A stretch of DNA of 64,000 bases from Hyphomicrobiales bacterium (GCA_900470195.1 UEIJ01000007.1:62001-126000); one strand, 5' to 3'; numbered from the stretch's first letter, positions 28,305 to 38,122 are shown. The notes: a model not told the origin generated them from the sequence alone. Numbers and translations: made by a program.

Positions 28305-28924
28305 CGCGGCCTGTTTCCTCCGGGCAATGCTTGCAGGGCCGTGTTCTGGGTCTGCCGGCGAAGTCTTACATAAAGGGCGCCATGCCCGCCATGGTGACGC
28401 GCCGCATCCTCATAGGCACTGACCAGAAGCCGGAACAGCGGCGTAGAGAACCAGTGCGGCACCGCCTGCCGCAATATCCCTTCGCTGCCGTATGAACGGC
28501 CCTTGCCGGTAATGACCATGACATGGCGCAGGCCGCGCGCATGGGCGCTGACCAGAAAACCGTAGAGCAGGCCATGGGCCTCGCCCTGCGTGAGACCATG
28601 CAGATCGATGCGGGCTTCGATATCGACCCGCCCTTTGGCGATCTTCCGGTGTGTCGGCTTGTCGAGCGACTGTATCTGCATTTCGCTGAGCGCCGACAAG
28701 CCCTTCTTCGGCTTGGCCGCCTCCACCGCAGGCGGGACCTTCGCCTTGGCGGGACGCTTTTCCTCTTCCGCCATCAATGATTTGAAGTCGGGAAGCTCGT
28801 CCGGTTTCGCCTTCGGCTTTACCAGCGGCTTTGCGGTCTTCGCGACCGTTTCCCATAAGATGCGGTCTTCGGGCCGCAGATAATCCTTTTCCGGCTTGTC
28901 GGTTGCGCGCGCCATTCCGTTCAA
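28301..28924 (-). CDS. Smr-domain protein
   Basis: A 207-residue protein whose C-terminal half is a Smr (small MutS-related) domain: ARIDLHGLTQGEAHGLLYGF contains the conserved LDLHGxxxxEA motif, and MVITGKGRSYGSEGILRQAVPHWF carries the TGxGxxSxxGxL loop. The N-terminal half is Lys/Pro-rich linker. Smr domains nick or cleave branched nucleic acids or RNA; the target here is unknown. It overlaps mltA by 4 bases upstream and the XRE gene by 4 bases downstream. Confidence 0.88.
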   Translation of the reverse strand: MNGMARATDKPEKDYLRPEDRILWETVAKTAKPLVKPKAKPDELPDFKSLMAEEEKRPAKAKVPPAVEAAKPKKGLSALSEMQIQSLDKPTHRKIAKGRVDIEARIDLHGLTQGEAHGLLYGFLVSAHARGLRHVMVITGKGRSYGSEGILRQAVPHWFSTPLFRLLVSAYEDAARHHGGHGALYVRLRRQTQNTALQALPGGNRPR

Positions 28925-30018
28925 ACCTCCAGAAGCCTGCGCGGCACCAGCGCATAAAAATCCGCTTCGTCCTTCACGCCGCCGGCGATCTCGCCCGCAA
29001 TATCGCCCGAACCGGCGAACAGATCGCCGCGGGCGGGGCCGACAATGGCCGTTCCGGTGTCCTGCGCGATCATCAGCCGCGCAAAAGGCTCCCCGTCAAA
29101 AACGGTGACAGTCGGCGCGCTGACATGGATCGGCGTCCCGAATGTATGGAGCAATCTGTCGACGGCAAGCGAACGCCCGGCAGAAAGCGGAACTTTTGCG
29201 GCGGCAATAGGACCGGCGAGCAGATCGTCCACCGGCGCTTCCCGGAAGAAAATATAGGACCGATTCTGCCAGATGAGATCATCAGCCCTGTCGGGATGCC
29301 CGGCCAGCCAGCGGCGGATCGACTGCATGGAAATTTCAGAAGCCGGAATTTCGCCATTGGCGACCAGAATGCGGCCAATGCCTGTGAACGGATGACCGGA
29401 TTTGGCGGCATAGGTGATGCGCAACACCGCGCCGTTGCGCAGTCTCAAACGGGCCGCACCTTGCACATGCGCGAAAAAGGCGTCGACCCGATCCGCCACG
29501 AAAGCGATCTCCAGTCCGCGCCCGGAAGGGCTTCCCTGTTCAATCATCCGGCGGTCGTCATATTCCACAAGACCATTCCCGGTCCGGCGCGCAAAGGCAA
29601 AGGAAGGATCGAGACCCGCCGGGCGATTGTCGTCCGTTACCTTCACAAGATCGTCCGGCTGGCGCAGGAAGGGAACCTTGAATCGGTCGTCGGCCTGAAG
29701 GGAGGCCTCGATCTCCGGTTCATAGAACGCGGTGACAAAGCCGTTTCCCTCGTCGGGAACGATCCGGCAGGGGATAAAATTCTGTTCGAAGAAAGCGCGC
29801 GCTTGCGCCGGTGCGGGATTGTCGAGCATGCGCGCAGCGGCAAAGATAGGCTGCAGCGCTTCAAAACTGATACCGAGGCCGCCGCTTTTGTATGAGTGGG
29901 CGGCAGCATAGTCCGCGGAACGGCGAAACGCGGCAAACGCAGCGGACTGATCGTCACGGTTCCAGCCCGGACAATCGGAAAAAGCCACGGGGCGCAAAAT
30001 CCTCGCCAAGCCGTTCAT
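28921..30018 (-). CDS. mltA: Membrane-bound lytic murein transglycosylase A-like
   Basis: A 365-residue MltA-family protein. GFVTAFYEPEIEAS matches the MltA TGYYEP segment, then the inserted domain, and AQDTGTAIVGPARGDLFAGSGD with the C-terminal 3D-type DxD residues including the likely catalytic Asp. It would cleave peptidoglycan with formation of 1,6-anhydroMurNAc. No signal peptide or lipobox is visible and an in-frame stop lies just upstream of the start, which is odd for an exported enzyme. Recycled anhydroMurNAc could feed the AmgK/MurU genes elsewhere in the window. Confidence 0.86.
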   Translation of the reverse strand: MNGLARILRPVAFSDCPGWNRDDQSAAFAAFRRSADYAAAHSYKSGGLGISFEALQPIFAAARMLDNPAPAQARAFFEQNFIPCRIVPDEGNGFVTAFYEPEIEASLQADDRFKVPFLRQPDDLVKVTDDNRPAGLDPSFAFARRTGNGLVEYDDRRMIEQGSPSGRGLEIAFVADRVDAFFAHVQGAARLRLRNGAVLRITYAAKSGHPFTGIGRILVANGEIPASEISMQSIRRWLAGHPDRADDLIWQNRSYIFFREAPVDDLLAGPIAAAKVPLSAGRSLAVDRLLHTFGTPIHVSAPTVTVFDGEPFARLMIAQDTGTAIVGPARGDLFAGSGDIAGEIAGGVKDEADFYALVPRRLLEV

Positions 30019-30093
30019 CGCCGTATCCGTCTAACCATGCACAAACAAAAAGGCCGCTGCGTTGGGTCAGCGGCCCGATTCACAAGCTTTTTC

Positions 30094-30789
30094 TTAATCT
30101 TCCGCTTCGGTCGCGACAAGCTTCCAGTTCGGATCGCGCGAGCGCGTATCGCGGGAGAATGTCCACAGATCCTTGATCTCAAGCACATTGTCCGGATCGC
30201 CGTCGATCAGCTTGCCGTTCTTGTCGTAGGTGGAGGAAATCATCTGGCTGACGATATTGACCGTGACATGCGCTTCCGGGCCCTTCATCTCGGCACCGGT
30301 GATTTCCGCCTTGTCGATGCCGACGAAGGATGAACGCACGCTTTCGCCGCGGGCTTCGCGTTCGTCGATTGCCGAAACGAACCCTTCAAATACTTCCTTC
30401 GAAAGCAGATTTTTCAGAACCTTGCGATCACCATCGGCAAACGACATCACGATCATTTCATAGGCGATCTTGAGGCCATCCACGAAGCTGGCCGGATCGA
30501 ACGAAGGATCGGCGGCATAAATCGCGCGCAGGCCGTCATTGAGAGGCGTGCCGGCCGGAGCGGCCTTGTCGATGGCGGTGAAATCCTTTTCGCCTGCGCG
30601 GCGCGGCAGGGAAACCACATTGTCGGCATCGGCGGCAGTAGGCCCCGTGTCGGCACTGCGGGCCGATGTATAGGGGTCGAAAGGCGGTTTTTCGTTTCCG
30701 GTACGACGGCCAAGAACATTCCTCAGCTGGAGAAAGATGATCACCGCTGCGATGAAGAAGAAAATCGTGCCAAAATCAAAAAATTCCAT
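30094..30789 (-). CDS. Tim44/TimA-family protein
   Basis: A 231-residue protein with one N-terminal membrane segment (FGTIFFFIAAVIIFLQLRNVL), a low-complexity linker, and a C-terminal Tim44-like domain (FVDGLKIAYEMIVMSFADGD...LWTFSRDTRSRDPNWKLVATE). Bacterial Tim44-like proteins such as Caulobacter TimA are inner-membrane proteins of uncertain function. It is divergent from the fxsA-like gene, with secB, the export chaperone gene, just beyond, a suggestive context. Confidence 0.86.
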   Translation of the reverse strand: MEFFDFGTIFFFIAAVIIFLQLRNVLGRRTGNEKPPFDPYTSARSADTGPTAADADNVVSLPRRAGEKDFTAIDKAAPAGTPLNDGLRAIYAADPSFDPASFVDGLKIAYEMIVMSFADGDRKVLKNLLSKEVFEGFVSAIDEREARGESVRSSFVGIDKAEITGAEMKGPEAHVTVNIVSQMISSTYDKNGKLIDGDPDNVLEIKDLWTFSRDTRSRDPNWKLVATEAED

Positions 30790-31008
30790 GCCGCCTGCCG
30801 CTGATTGAAGGATGAGGCGTTGCGCCTTTCCCTATCCCTGTGTGTATCTCATACATATAGATCGGCTTACGTCATCATTCAAATCCCGATCACGCGTACC
30901 TATTTGATATTGCATGATAGACAGTTTCAATTTCGTTCCGAACCTGAAAAAGTTACAATTCAGGTTAGACTTGAATGCAGAAACCAAACAACAAAGGTCG
31001 TAACCTCC

Positions 31009-31518
31009 GTGTCCTCCTCCCTCGCCCCTTTCGTCCTGCTGGCGATGCCCTTCATCGAAATAGCCGGTTTCGTCATTGTCGGCAGCAAGATCGGCGTTTT
31101 CGCGACTCTCGGCCTCGTTATTCTGAGCGCAATGCTGGGCTTCTTCCTGCTGCGCGTGCAGGGTATCGGACTTCTGCAGCGCATTCGCACCGAAACGGCA
31201 GCGGGACGCGTCCCCGACCGCGAAGTGGTGCATGGCGCCATGCTGGTTCTGGCGGCAATCCTGCTGATCGTGCCTGGCTTTGTGAGCAGCGCCGTCGGCA
31301 TCCTGCTGTTCATTCCGTTCATCCGGGATTTCATGTGGGAAAAATTCATGCGCGGTCGCATGGTCGTCGCCACATCGACACGCTATTCGACCGGTTACGG
31401 GCATCAAAGTTCCGGCCGGGATCCGCGTCAGGACCATATCATCGATCTCGATCCCGAGGATTACACGGCCAGGCCCGACGAAAACCCGCCAAGCAAACAT
31501 CCGGGCAAAGATCACTGA
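31009..31518 (+). CDS. fxsA: FxsA-family membrane protein
   Basis: A 169-residue membrane protein of the FxsA family: FVLLAMPFIEIAGFVIVGSKIG, GLVILSAMLGFFLLRVQG and HGAMLVLAAILLIVPGFVSSAVGILLFIPFIR are the conserved hydrophobic segments, followed by a hydrophilic tail. A GTG at 31009, 12 bases after AAAGGT, fits the family N-terminus; the open frame extends to 30805 but the added 68 residues do not resemble the family. In E. coli FxsA (YjeG) overproduction relieves F-plasmid exclusion of phage T7. Confidence 0.85.
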   Translation: MSSSLAPFVLLAMPFIEIAGFVIVGSKIGVFATLGLVILSAMLGFFLLRVQGIGLLQRIRTETAAGRVPDREVVHGAMLVLAAILLIVPGFVSSAVGILLFIPFIRDFMWEKFMRGRMVVATSTRYSTGYGHQSSGRDPRQDHIIDLDPEDYTARPDENPPSKHPGKDH

Positions 31519-31581
31519 TTACGCAAATACTAACCTAAAAAGCCTTTCTTGCCTCATGCCCGCGCTCATGCTAGCCAAACA

Positions 31582-31616
31582 CTCCGACCTTTCGGAGCAG
31601 GCTGTTTGCGGCCTGC
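31582..31616. other. Adjacent hairpins upstream of secB
   Basis: CTCCGA/TCGGAG and GCAGGC/GCCTGC hairpins lie side by side, sharing one G, 46 bases before the secB start. They could be the fxsA 3' end or part of the secB leader; no T-run follows. Confidence 0.35.
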
Positions 31617-31661
31617 GCCGGAAGCGCAAAAATCTAATCACCGATAGAAGGCATACCGATA

Positions 31662-32153
31662 ATGAGCGATAAGGCCGCGGGCGAAGTAAAGAACGGCAAT
31701 GGCGCGACGGCCGAGCCGTCCCTCAACATTCTGGCGCAATATGTGAAGGACCTGTCCTTTGAAAGCCCGGGCGCGCCTCTGTCGCTGCGCCCGCGCGAGA
31801 AGGCGCCTTCCATCAACATCAACGTGAACGTCAACGCCAATCCGCTTTCCGAAACGGATTTCGACGTCGTGCTGACGCTGGAAGCCAAGGCCGTCGACGG
31901 CAAGGACGTCCTCTTCAACACCGAGCTCGTCTATGGCGGCGTGTTCCGCATTCAGGGCATCCCGCAGGAGCATATGCTGCCGCTTCTGTTCATCGAATGC
32001 CCGCGGCTCCTGTTCCCGTTCGCCCGCCAGATCATTGCTGATGCAACGCGCAATGGCGGCTATCCGCCGCTGATGATCGACCCGATCGACTTCGCGCAGA
32101 TGTTCCAGACGCGCATGGCCGAAGAACAGGCCAAGTCCGCTGTGAAGAGCTGA
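31662..32153 (+). CDS. secB: Protein-export chaperone SecB
   Basis: A 163-residue SecB. The core reads [48 protein letters not shown] and [54 protein letters not shown], all characteristic. It keeps preproteins unfolded and hands them to SecA. It is followed by a strong terminator, and appears to be its own transcript or joined with fxsA. Confidence 0.97.
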   Translation: MSDKAAGEVKNGNGATAEPSLNILAQYVKDLSFESPGAPLSLRPREKAPSININVNVNANPLSETDFDVVLTLEAKAVDGKDVLFNTELVYGGVFRIQGIPQEHMLPLLFIECPRLLFPFARQIIADATRNGGYPPLMIDPIDFAQMFQTRMAEEQAKSAVKS

Positions 32154-32171
32154 TCGCAGGCTTCATGAAGC

Positions 32172-32200
32172 AAAAAGCCCGGTTTCGACCGGGCTTTTTT
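32172..32200. terminator. Intrinsic terminator of secB (bidirectional shape)
   Basis: AAAAAGCCCGGT pairs with ACCGGGCTTTTT around a TTCG tetraloop, with T-runs readable on both strands. Confidence 0.9.
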
Positions 32201-32262
32201 CGTTTGGAGCGGTTCCTGTTCTAACGGGATCGCTGGAACCGCCTTATCCATTTGTTCTTGCC

Positions 32263-32305
32263 GCATTGCGGACGCAAAACCGTTTCCCACTTTTGCTGGA
32301 AATGC
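32263..32305. repeat. Dispersed palindromic repeat, copy 4 with adjoining hairpin
   Basis: GCATT...AATGC arms enclose GCAAAACCGTTTCCCACTTTT. Just upstream (about 32207-32242) is the hairpin AGCGGTTCC...GGAACCGC, a module that also accompanies the copies near 47955 and 51325. Confidence 0.65.
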
Positions 32306-32306
32306 T

Positions 32307-33008
32307 CTAGGACAGGTATTTCTTCCAGATGGCCTTATCGCCGAGCTTTGCCACAAGTGCTGCGTGGGCCGCACGTTCCTCATCCGAAATGCGCGGGGGC
32401 AGGGGGCGGGGACGGGCCGCAAGAATGATGGCGGTATTATTCGCCCCGGCATTATTACCGCCTGCCGCATCGCTCATGCTGAGGCCAAGCGCGGTCTGCT
32501 TGCCGCCGATCAGCTCGATATAGACTTCGGCCAGAATTTCGGAATCGAGCAGCGCTCCGTGCAATGTGCGGCGCGAATTGTCGATGCCGTAGCGTTTGCA
32601 CAGCGCGTCGAGGGAATTCGGCCCCATCGGATGCTTGCGGCGCGCGAGCGCCAGCGTATCCACGATGCGCTCCGAGACGATTTCTGCCTGTCCGAGCCGC
32701 ATCAGTTCGGCATTGATAAAGCCGAGGTCGAACATGGCATTATGCGCGACCAGCTTCGCACCGTCAAAAAACTCCAGAAACTCGTCGAGAATCTCGGCAA
32801 AGGTCGGCTTGTCCAGCAATTGTTCATTGCTGATGCCGTGCACCGCAAGCGCCTCAGGATGAACCTGACGGCCCTGCGGATTGATGAATTTATGAAAAGT
32901 CCGGCCTGTGGGGAACTTGTTGATCAGTTCCACGCCGCCGATTTCGATCACACGGTCCTCCAGCCTTTCAAGACCGGTGGTTTCCGTATCGAAAACGATT
33001 TCACGCAT
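32307..33008 (-). CDS. dnaQ: DNA polymerase III epsilon subunit (proofreading exonuclease)
   Basis: A 233-residue DEDDh exonuclease. ExoI is REIVFDTETTGLERL (Asp7, Glu9), ExoII VAHNAMFDLGFINAEL, and ExoIII HGALLDSEILAEVY. The C-terminal tail after about residue 180 binds the polymerase alpha subunit. It is the last gene of the minus-strand group starting at the DUF299 gene, which faces away from the putative origin, and lies 49 bases after coaE. Confidence 0.95.
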   Translation of the reverse strand: MREIVFDTETTGLERLEDRVIEIGGVELINKFPTGRTFHKFINPQGRQVHPEALAVHGISNEQLLDKPTFAEILDEFLEFFDGAKLVAHNAMFDLGFINAELMRLGQAEIVSERIVDTLALARRKHPMGPNSLDALCKRYGIDNSRRTLHGALLDSEILAEVYIELIGGKQTALGLSMSDAAGGNNAGANNTAIILAARPRPLPPRISDEERAAHAALVAKLGDKAIWKKYLS

Positions 33009-33057
33009 TGAAGAACCTCTCGAAAATCATCCGCACACCATAGCACGGCAATGGAAC

Positions 33058-33660
33058 TTATTCGGCAGTCGATGCGGGCTTTCCACTCAATTTCGCGATG
33101 ATCTCCGCGATCTGGCGGCGCAGGTTGTCAAAACTCCCGCTCGTATCGACGACGAAATCGGCCCTTGCGCGCTTTTCAGCGTCCGGTGTCTGGCGTGCGA
33201 GGATGGCATCGAGCTTTTCTTCGCTCATGCCCGGCCGCGCCAGCACACGCGCGCGCTGTATTTCGGCAGGGGCGGAGACAACCACGATCTTGTCCACGCG
33301 CTTGTCGCCACCTGTTTCAAAAAGCAGCGGAATGTCGATCAGTGCCAGCGGCGCGCCAGCTTCTTCCGCATCGCGGCGAAAGGCTTCTTCTTCCTCACGC
33401 ACAAGCGGGTGAACGATGGCTTCCAATTTTTTCAAGGCTTCCGGTTTTCCGATGACGGCCGCCGAAAGCTTTTCCCGGTTGACCGCACCGTTTTCCACAG
33501 TGCCCGGAAACGCTGCCTCGATCAGCGGGGCAGCGCGACCGGAATAGAGCCGGTGTACCGCGTCATCGGCGCTATAGATCGGTACGCCGGCTTCGGCGAA
33601 CATGTTCGCCGCCGTTGTTTTTCCCATCCCGATAGAGCCGGTCAGTCCGAGCACGATCAT
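33058..33660 (-). CDS. coaE: Dephospho-CoA kinase
   Basis: A 200-residue P-loop kinase: [17 protein letters not shown], followed by [13 protein letters not shown] and [15 protein letters not shown]. It adds the 3'-phosphate in the last step of CoA synthesis. The window also has coaA, the first step. About 110 bases with a short palindrome separate it from aroE upstream. Confidence 0.96.
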   Translation of the reverse strand: MIVLGLTGSIGMGKTTAANMFAEAGVPIYSADDAVHRLYSGRAAPLIEAAFPGTVENGAVNREKLSAAVIGKPEALKKLEAIVHPLVREEEEAFRRDAEEAGAPLALIDIPLLFETGGDKRVDKIVVVSAPAEIQRARVLARPGMSEEKLDAILARQTPDAEKRARADFVVDTSGSFDNLRRQIAEIIAKLSGKPASTAE

Positions 33661-33771
33661 GCTATCTGTTCCAAAATCGCCATGCCTTGTTGCAAATGGC
33701 GTCTTTCTGCGCTTCCGGTGCTCATGTACTTGAGTACACTCCGCTCCGGTTCTCGAAAATCACCATTTTCA
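33661..33771. other. Spacer between aroE and coaE with a short palindrome
   Basis: 111 non-coding bases. TGTACTTGAGTACA is a 6+6 inverted repeat, and CCGCTCCGGTTCTCG is followed by an A/T palindrome (GAAAATCACCATTTTC). It resembles a mobile palindromic element but only one copy is seen in this window. Confidence 0.35.
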
Positions 33772-34647
33772 CTACGGCCTGACGCTTTTTGATTCAGATA
33801 CCAGAGCGCCAGCCTTTTTCATGTCATCCAGAATATGCTCACGCAGCGCGTTCGTCACTTGCGGCCTTTGGCCGAACCAGCGCTCAAAGCCCGGAACGGC
33901 CTGATGCAGCAACATGTCGAGCCCGTCCACCGTCGCCAGTCCGGCCTCTTCGGCTTTCTTAAGAAACGGCGTCTTGAGCGGCACATAAACAATATCGGTT
34001 GCGACCGCCTTTGGTGACGCCTTGCCGAGATCGAGCGGAAAGGTCTCGCCCTCGTCATGGCCGCTCATGCCAAGCGATGTCGTGTTGACGATCAGCCCCG
34101 CGTCCGAAACCAGATCCTGTGCCGCGTCCCAGCCATGCGCCGAGACACGCGGTCCGAAATGGGCAGCGAGATCCCGCGCCCGGCTCACCGTGCGATTGAC
34201 GATGGCGACTTTCGTAAAGCCGCGCGTCAAAAGCGCATGGACGATTGCGCGGCTTGCGCCGCCCGCACCCAGAACAAGGGCGCTGTCGGCATTGTCCCAG
34301 CCGAGAGCCGATGCATCGAGATTGGCGGCAAATCCGTAAGCATCCGTATTGCCGCCGTGAAGCCTGCCGTTTTCAAGCCAGAGCGTGTTGACCGCGCCGA
34401 TGGCCCTCGCAGCCTCATCCAGACTTTCCACGGCAGCAAAGGCTGCTTCCTTGTGCGGAATGGTGACATTGCCGCCCGCAAAACCGTTTTCGGCAAGCGA
34501 CGAAGCGAAGGAAACAAAGTCCTCGGGCTTCACTTCTACCGCCTCATATGAACCGTCGATCCCCAGTTCGCCGAGCCAGAAACCGTGGATCAGCGGCGAG
34601 CGCGAATGTTTTATGGGAAAGCCGGTGACAAAAGCTTTCTTAGCCAT
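33772..34647 (-). CDS. aroE: Shikimate 5-dehydrogenase
   Basis: A 291-residue enzyme: [15 protein letters not shown] holds the shikimate-binding Ser residues, [13 protein letters not shown] the catalytic Lys, and [16 protein letters not shown] the NADP-binding loop with VNRTVSRA. It reduces 3-dehydroshikimate in aromatic amino acid synthesis. The start overlaps maf by 8 bases, so translation is coupled. Confidence 0.96.
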   Translation of the reverse strand: MAKKAFVTGFPIKHSRSPLIHGFWLGELGIDGSYEAVEVKPEDFVSFASSLAENGFAGGNVTIPHKEAAFAAVESLDEAARAIGAVNTLWLENGRLHGGNTDAYGFAANLDASALGWDNADSALVLGAGGASRAIVHALLTRGFTKVAIVNRTVSRARDLAAHFGPRVSAHGWDAAQDLVSDAGLIVNTTSLGMSGHDEGETFPLDLGKASPKAVATDIVYVPLKTPFLKKAEEAGLATVDGLDMLLHQAVPGFERWFGQRPQVTNALREHILDDMKKAGALVSESKSVRP

Positions 34648-35236
34648 CGATCAGTTTTTCCTTCCGCAGTTCAGCCAGCAGCGGCAAAAGCGGCAGACCG
34701 ACAATCGTGAAATAATCGCCATCGATCCTGTCGAAAAGCTGGATGCCCGGTCCTTCGACCTGATAGGCGCCGACGCTCGAAAGCGCGGCATCGCCGACGC
34801 GCCCGAGATAACGCCCGACAAAGCCCGGATCGAGATCGCGCATGGTCATGCGGGCAATCGAAACGTGACGCCACACGGTCTCGCCATCCTTCACCAGCAC
34901 GACGGCGCTGTTCAACTGGTGGGTCTTGCCGGAAAATTTCAGAAGCTGGCGGCGGGCTGCTTCCATATCGGCGGGCTTGTGGAAAATCTCGTCGCCAAGC
35001 GACAATGTCTGATCGCAGCCGATGACCACCGCGCCGGGGTTCTTCTCGCTCACATCGACCGCTTTCGCCTCGGCCAGAACCTGTGCGACGTCTTCAGGGG
35101 TGGCGCCGGTTTCATAGAGCGGGGCTTCCACCGCGCGCTCGTCGATCTCCGCGCTTGCCGTCGAAAATTCTATGCCGGCATTTTTCAGCAATGCCGAACG
35201 GAAAGGACTTTTGGAGGCGAGGATGAGTTCAGACAT
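34640..35236 (-). CDS. maf: Maf-family nucleoside triphosphate pyrophosphatase
   Basis: A 198-residue Maf protein: [21 protein letters not shown], the [18 protein letters not shown] motif with the catalytic Asp, and [28 protein letters not shown] (here GAYQVEG). Maf hydrolyses non-canonical or modified NTPs and can affect septation. The start at 35236 overlaps the DUF299 gene by 8 bases; a longer frame to 35431 is a shadow of that gene. Confidence 0.93.
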   Translation of the reverse strand: MSELILASKSPFRSALLKNAGIEFSTASAEIDERAVEAPLYETGATPEDVAQVLAEAKAVDVSEKNPGAVVIGCDQTLSLGDEIFHKPADMEAARRQLLKFSGKTHQLNSAVVLVKDGETVWRHVSIARMTMRDLDPGFVGRYLGRVGDAALSSVGAYQVEGPGIQLFDRIDGDYFTIVGLPLLPLLAELRKEKLIDG

Positions 35237-36071
35237 GATCGAAATCCCTTCTGTTCGTCTTTTCGCGCAGCAAAGCGAGGATAGCCGCCGCGGTTTCCTC
35301 GATCGACCGGCGCGACACATCGATGATCGGCCAGCCGTGCCGATTGCATATATTACGCGCATAGGCCAGTTCTTCCGAGATGGATACGCGGTCCGTGTAA
35401 AGCCCGGTATCCAGCGACGGCACATTGCCAAGCGGCCGGTTCTGGCGAATCTGCGAAATCCGTTCGGCAGTTGCGACCAGCCCGACGATCAACGGCCGTC
35501 TGGTCGTGAACAGCACTTCCGGCAGGGGAATGCCGAGCACGATCGGAACATTGGTGGCCTTGATGCCGCGATTGGCCAGATAGATGCTCGTCGGCGTCTT
35601 CGATGTGCGTGAAATGCCGACCAGAATGACGTCGGCTTCCTCTATATCGTAGGGCAATTGCCCGTCATCATGCTCCATCGTGAAATTGAGCGCGTCGATC
35701 CGCCGGAAATAATCGGCATTGAGGACATGCTGCGCGCTGGCGCGGCGATGCGCGGGCGCTCCGAGATAGGATTGAAACGTGTTCAGCACCGGCTCCAGCA
35801 CGGAAACGCTCGGCACACCCATTTCGGCACAGGTTTCGTCAATGATCGCCGCCAGTTTCTGGTCCACGATCGTATAGAGAACGATGCCCGGCTCCGCATC
35901 GATGCCTTCAAGAACCTTGCGCAGCTGCTTTTCGGTGCGGATCAGCGGATAGATGTGCTCGATGGCCCGTGCATTGGCATATTGCGCCGCCGCCGCGCGG
36001 CCTGCCGCCAGGAGAGTCTCTCCGGTCGCGTCAGAAATCAGATGGAGATGAAAGTAGGAAAGCGATCTCAC
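35229..36071 (-). CDS. ppsR: Pyruvate,phosphate dikinase regulatory protein (DUF299)
   Basis: A 280-residue bifunctional ADP-dependent kinase/Pi-dependent phosphorylase of the DUF299 family: [19 protein letters not shown] at the N-terminus, and the P-loop-like [19 protein letters not shown]. It switches PPDK or PEP synthase by threonine phosphorylation. The frame opens at 36167, but a GTG pair at 36074/36071 after AGGAGG marks the start and matches family length. Location next to hemE with the non-coding region between them reproduces the Caulobacter origin neighbourhood. Confidence 0.92.
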   Translation of the reverse strand: MRSLSYFHLHLISDATGETLLAAGRAAAAQYANARAIEHIYPLIRTEKQLRKVLEGIDAEPGIVLYTIVDQKLAAIIDETCAEMGVPSVSVLEPVLNTFQSYLGAPAHRRASAQHVLNADYFRRIDALNFTMEHDDGQLPYDIEEADVILVGISRTSKTPTSIYLANRGIKATNVPIVLGIPLPEVLFTTRRPLIVGLVATAERISQIRQNRPLGNVPSLDTGLYTDRVSISEELAYARNICNRHGWPIIDVSRRSIEETAAAILALLREKTNRRDFDHV

Positions 36072-36074
36072 CAC

Positions 36075-36531
36075 AGTTTTGTTGCCCTCCTGTTGACGGC
36101 TGTGCGTAAAGGCCGAACGTCTTCCACAAGCCATGGCAGGCCGTGGGAAACTTGGCAAGTCATCCACAGCGGGCGAACATGTGGCAAGCGGTCATCAACA
36201 TGTGTGGACAAGACTCATGAGACTGCGAAAGCCCGTCTTTATTCCCAGCTTTTCCACAAATGCCCAGGAACTGCGTCAATTCGTAACCTCTTATATTAAA
36301 AGAGGGAATTGCGTTTTCATTGTTTTTGGTCAGACTGTCGTTGAATGATTACACAGGATGGCGTGGCTGCGTGGGACCTGTGGGGAAAAACAGGACAGAG
36401 CTTAATCCCCGATTCCAACAGACTCTAAGAATCAAAAGATTCCTGAATCATCCTTTCTTTATGAGAACCGCACTGGATAAGTTTCAGACCAGAACCGGTT
36501 AAAGCAACAAACAGGGTGGAATGGAAAAGAC
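36075..36531. other. oriC: Putative chromosomal replication origin (oriC)
   Basis: A 457-base gene-free region between divergent DUF299 and hemE genes. DnaA-box-like 9-mers with one mismatch to TTATCCACA: TCATCCACA (36160-36168), TTTTCCACA (36250-36258) and TGTGGACAA (36203-36211, reverse). Weaker ones are at 36120 and 36379. An AT-rich stretch (36281-36330) with the inverted repeat CCTCTT/AAGAGG could be the unwinding element. AACATGTG occurs twice (36177, 36198). Gene orientation switches here, and parS-like sites flank it. In Caulobacter oriC is at the same hemE-DUF299 junction. Confidence 0.8.
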
Positions 36532-37557
36532 ATGAAGCGCAAAGTCTTGAGAGTGATCGACGGTGAAGCGATCTTTCCACCGCCCATCTGGATGATGCGC
36601 CAGGCCGGGCGCTATCTTCCCGAATATCGCGAGACGCGGAAAAAGGCCGGGAGCTTTCTCGACCTCTGCTATTCGCCCGATCTGGCTGTCGAAGTGACGC
36701 TTCAGCCAATCCGCCGATTTGGCTTTGATGCAGCCATCCTGTTTTCCGACATTCTCGTCATCCCCCATGCCCTTGGACGCGACCTCCGCTTTGAAGAAGG
36801 CAGGGGACCCTTGATGACGCCGATCGATGCCGACGAGATTTTCTGGCTTGAGACAGAAGGCGTCGCCAAAAGGCTTGAGCCGGTCTACGAGACGGTTCGG
36901 CTGCTGCGCGAGCAGTTGCCCGACGAAACCACGCTGCTCGGCTTCTGTGGCGCTCCCTGGACCGTTGCGACCTATATGATCGCCGGTCATGGCACGCCGG
37001 ACCAGGCACCGGCCCGTCTTTTCGCCTATCGCTTCCCGGAAGCTTTTGAAAAGCTCCTGAACGATCTTGCCGATGTTTCCGCCGAATATCTCATCGAACA
37101 GCTCGACGCCGGTGCCGATGCGGTCCAGATTTTCGATTCCTGGTCGGGTGTTCTGGATGAGGACTGCTTTGAGCGTTTCTGCATCCAGCCTGTTGCGCGG
37201 ATCGTCCAGAAGGTGAGGGCGGTCTATCCGGAGGCGCGCATCATCGGCTTCCCGAAAGGGGCCGGGATGCTTTATGCGAGCTATCGCGAGAAGACCGGCG
37301 TGGACGCTCTCGGCCTCGACTGGTCCGTTCCCCTGTCCTTTGCCGCGTCCCTCCAGAACGAAGGCGCGGTACAGGGCAATCTCGATCCGCTGCGCGTCGT
37401 CGCCGGGGGCAGTGCGCTGGATGAAGGCGTGGATGCCATTCTCGACCGTCTCGGCCAGGGGCCGCTGATTTTCAATCTCGGCCACGGAATCACCCCGCAG
37501 GCGCCGATTGAAAATGTGCAACGCATGATCGACCGTATTCGCGGAGGAAAAGCATGA
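36532..37557 (+). CDS. hemE: Uroporphyrinogen decarboxylase
   Basis: A 341-residue Hem[22 protein letters not shown] is the N-terminal substrate-binding signature (Arg residues), with [14 protein letters not shown] (catalytic Asp) and [14 protein letters not shown] the second signature. It decarboxylates uroporphyrinogen III to coproporphyrinogen III. It is the first gene right of the putative origin and overlaps hemJ by 4 bases. Confidence 0.97.
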   Translation: MKRKVLRVIDGEAIFPPPIWMMRQAGRYLPEYRETRKKAGSFLDLCYSPDLAVEVTLQPIRRFGFDAAILFSDILVIPHALGRDLRFEEGRGPLMTPIDADEIFWLETEGVAKRLEPVYETVRLLREQLPDETTLLGFCGAPWTVATYMIAGHGTPDQAPARLFAYRFPEAFEKLLNDLADVSAEYLIEQLDAGADAVQIFDSWSGVLDEDCFERFCIQPVARIVQKVRAVYPEARIIGFPKGAGMLYASYREKTGVDALGLDWSVPLSFAASLQNEGAVQGNLDPLRVVAGGSALDEGVDAILDRLGQGPLIFNLGHGITPQAPIENVQRMIDRIRGGKA

Positions 37558-38090
37558 GCCAGACAGCTCCCGAAAATCGCGGCTCGGCAGTTGCCGTTCG
37601 CGCTATCGTCGCACTCGTCGTGGTGGCGCTCGGCGTCTGGGCATTGTTTCACGTGAATCCGGCCGACGCCTATCTCTGGGTCAAGTCGCTGCACGTGATT
37701 GCGGTCATCGCATGGATGGCGGGCATGCTCTATCTGCCACGGCTTTTCGTCTATCACACAGCCGCAAAACCCGGTTCCGAAACATCGGAAACCTTCAAGG
37801 TGATGGAAAAGCGGCTTTTGCGCTTCATCATCAACCCGGCCATGATGGTAACCTGGATCGCCGGCCTGTGGATGGCCTGGGAAATCTATGGCTTTCAGGG
37901 CGGCTGGCTGCATGCCAAGCTGCTGCTTGTCGTGCTGATGTCCGGCCTGCACGGCTATCTGTCAAAATCCACGCGGCTTTTTGCGGAAGACCGCAACACG
38001 CGCTCGGCTAAGCATTGGCGAATCATCAATGAAGTGCCGACAGTTCTCATGATCCTGATCGTCATATTGGTGATCGTGAAGCCGTTCTGA
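37554..38090 (+). CDS. hemJ: Protoporphyrinogen oxidase HemJ
   Basis: A 178-residue membrane protein with about four to five hydrophobic helices. [27 protein letters not shown] contains the conserved histidine and Arg of HemJ, and [15 protein letters not shown] the second conserved region; the C-terminus is [23 protein letters not shown]. It oxidises protoporphyrinogen IX and pairs functionally with hemE. A parS-like 16-mer (37645-37660) is embedded in the reading frame. Confidence 0.95.
   Translation: MSQTAPENRGSAVAVRAIVALVVVALGVWALFHVNPADAYLWVKSLHVIAVIAWMAGMLYLPRLFVYHTAAKPGSETSETFKVMEKRLLRFIINPAMMVTWIAGLWMAWEIYGFQGGWLHAKLLLVVLMSGLHGYLSKSTRLFAEDRNTRSAKHWRIINEVPTVLMILIVILVIVKPF
37645..37660. 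promoter_or_regulatory. parS-like ParB site inside hemJ (variant)
   Basis: TGTTTCACGTGAATCC, 14 of 16 bases of the parS palindrome and identical to the site in hisH at 22493. It lies about 1.1 kb right of the putative origin. Confidence 0.68.
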
Positions 38091-38122
38091 TCTGAAAAAG
38101 ACTTTAAAAAAGAGACCCGCCA

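Noticed and set aside
30805-31008. N-terminal extension of the FxsA-like protein
   Set aside because: The extra 68 residues do not resemble the family and the GTG at 31009 has a ribosome-binding site; the extension is more likely the promoter region.
36346-36358. GATTACACAGG and ACTGGATAAG as further DnaA boxes
   Set aside because: Three or more mismatches to TTATCCACA; counting them would overstate the cluster.
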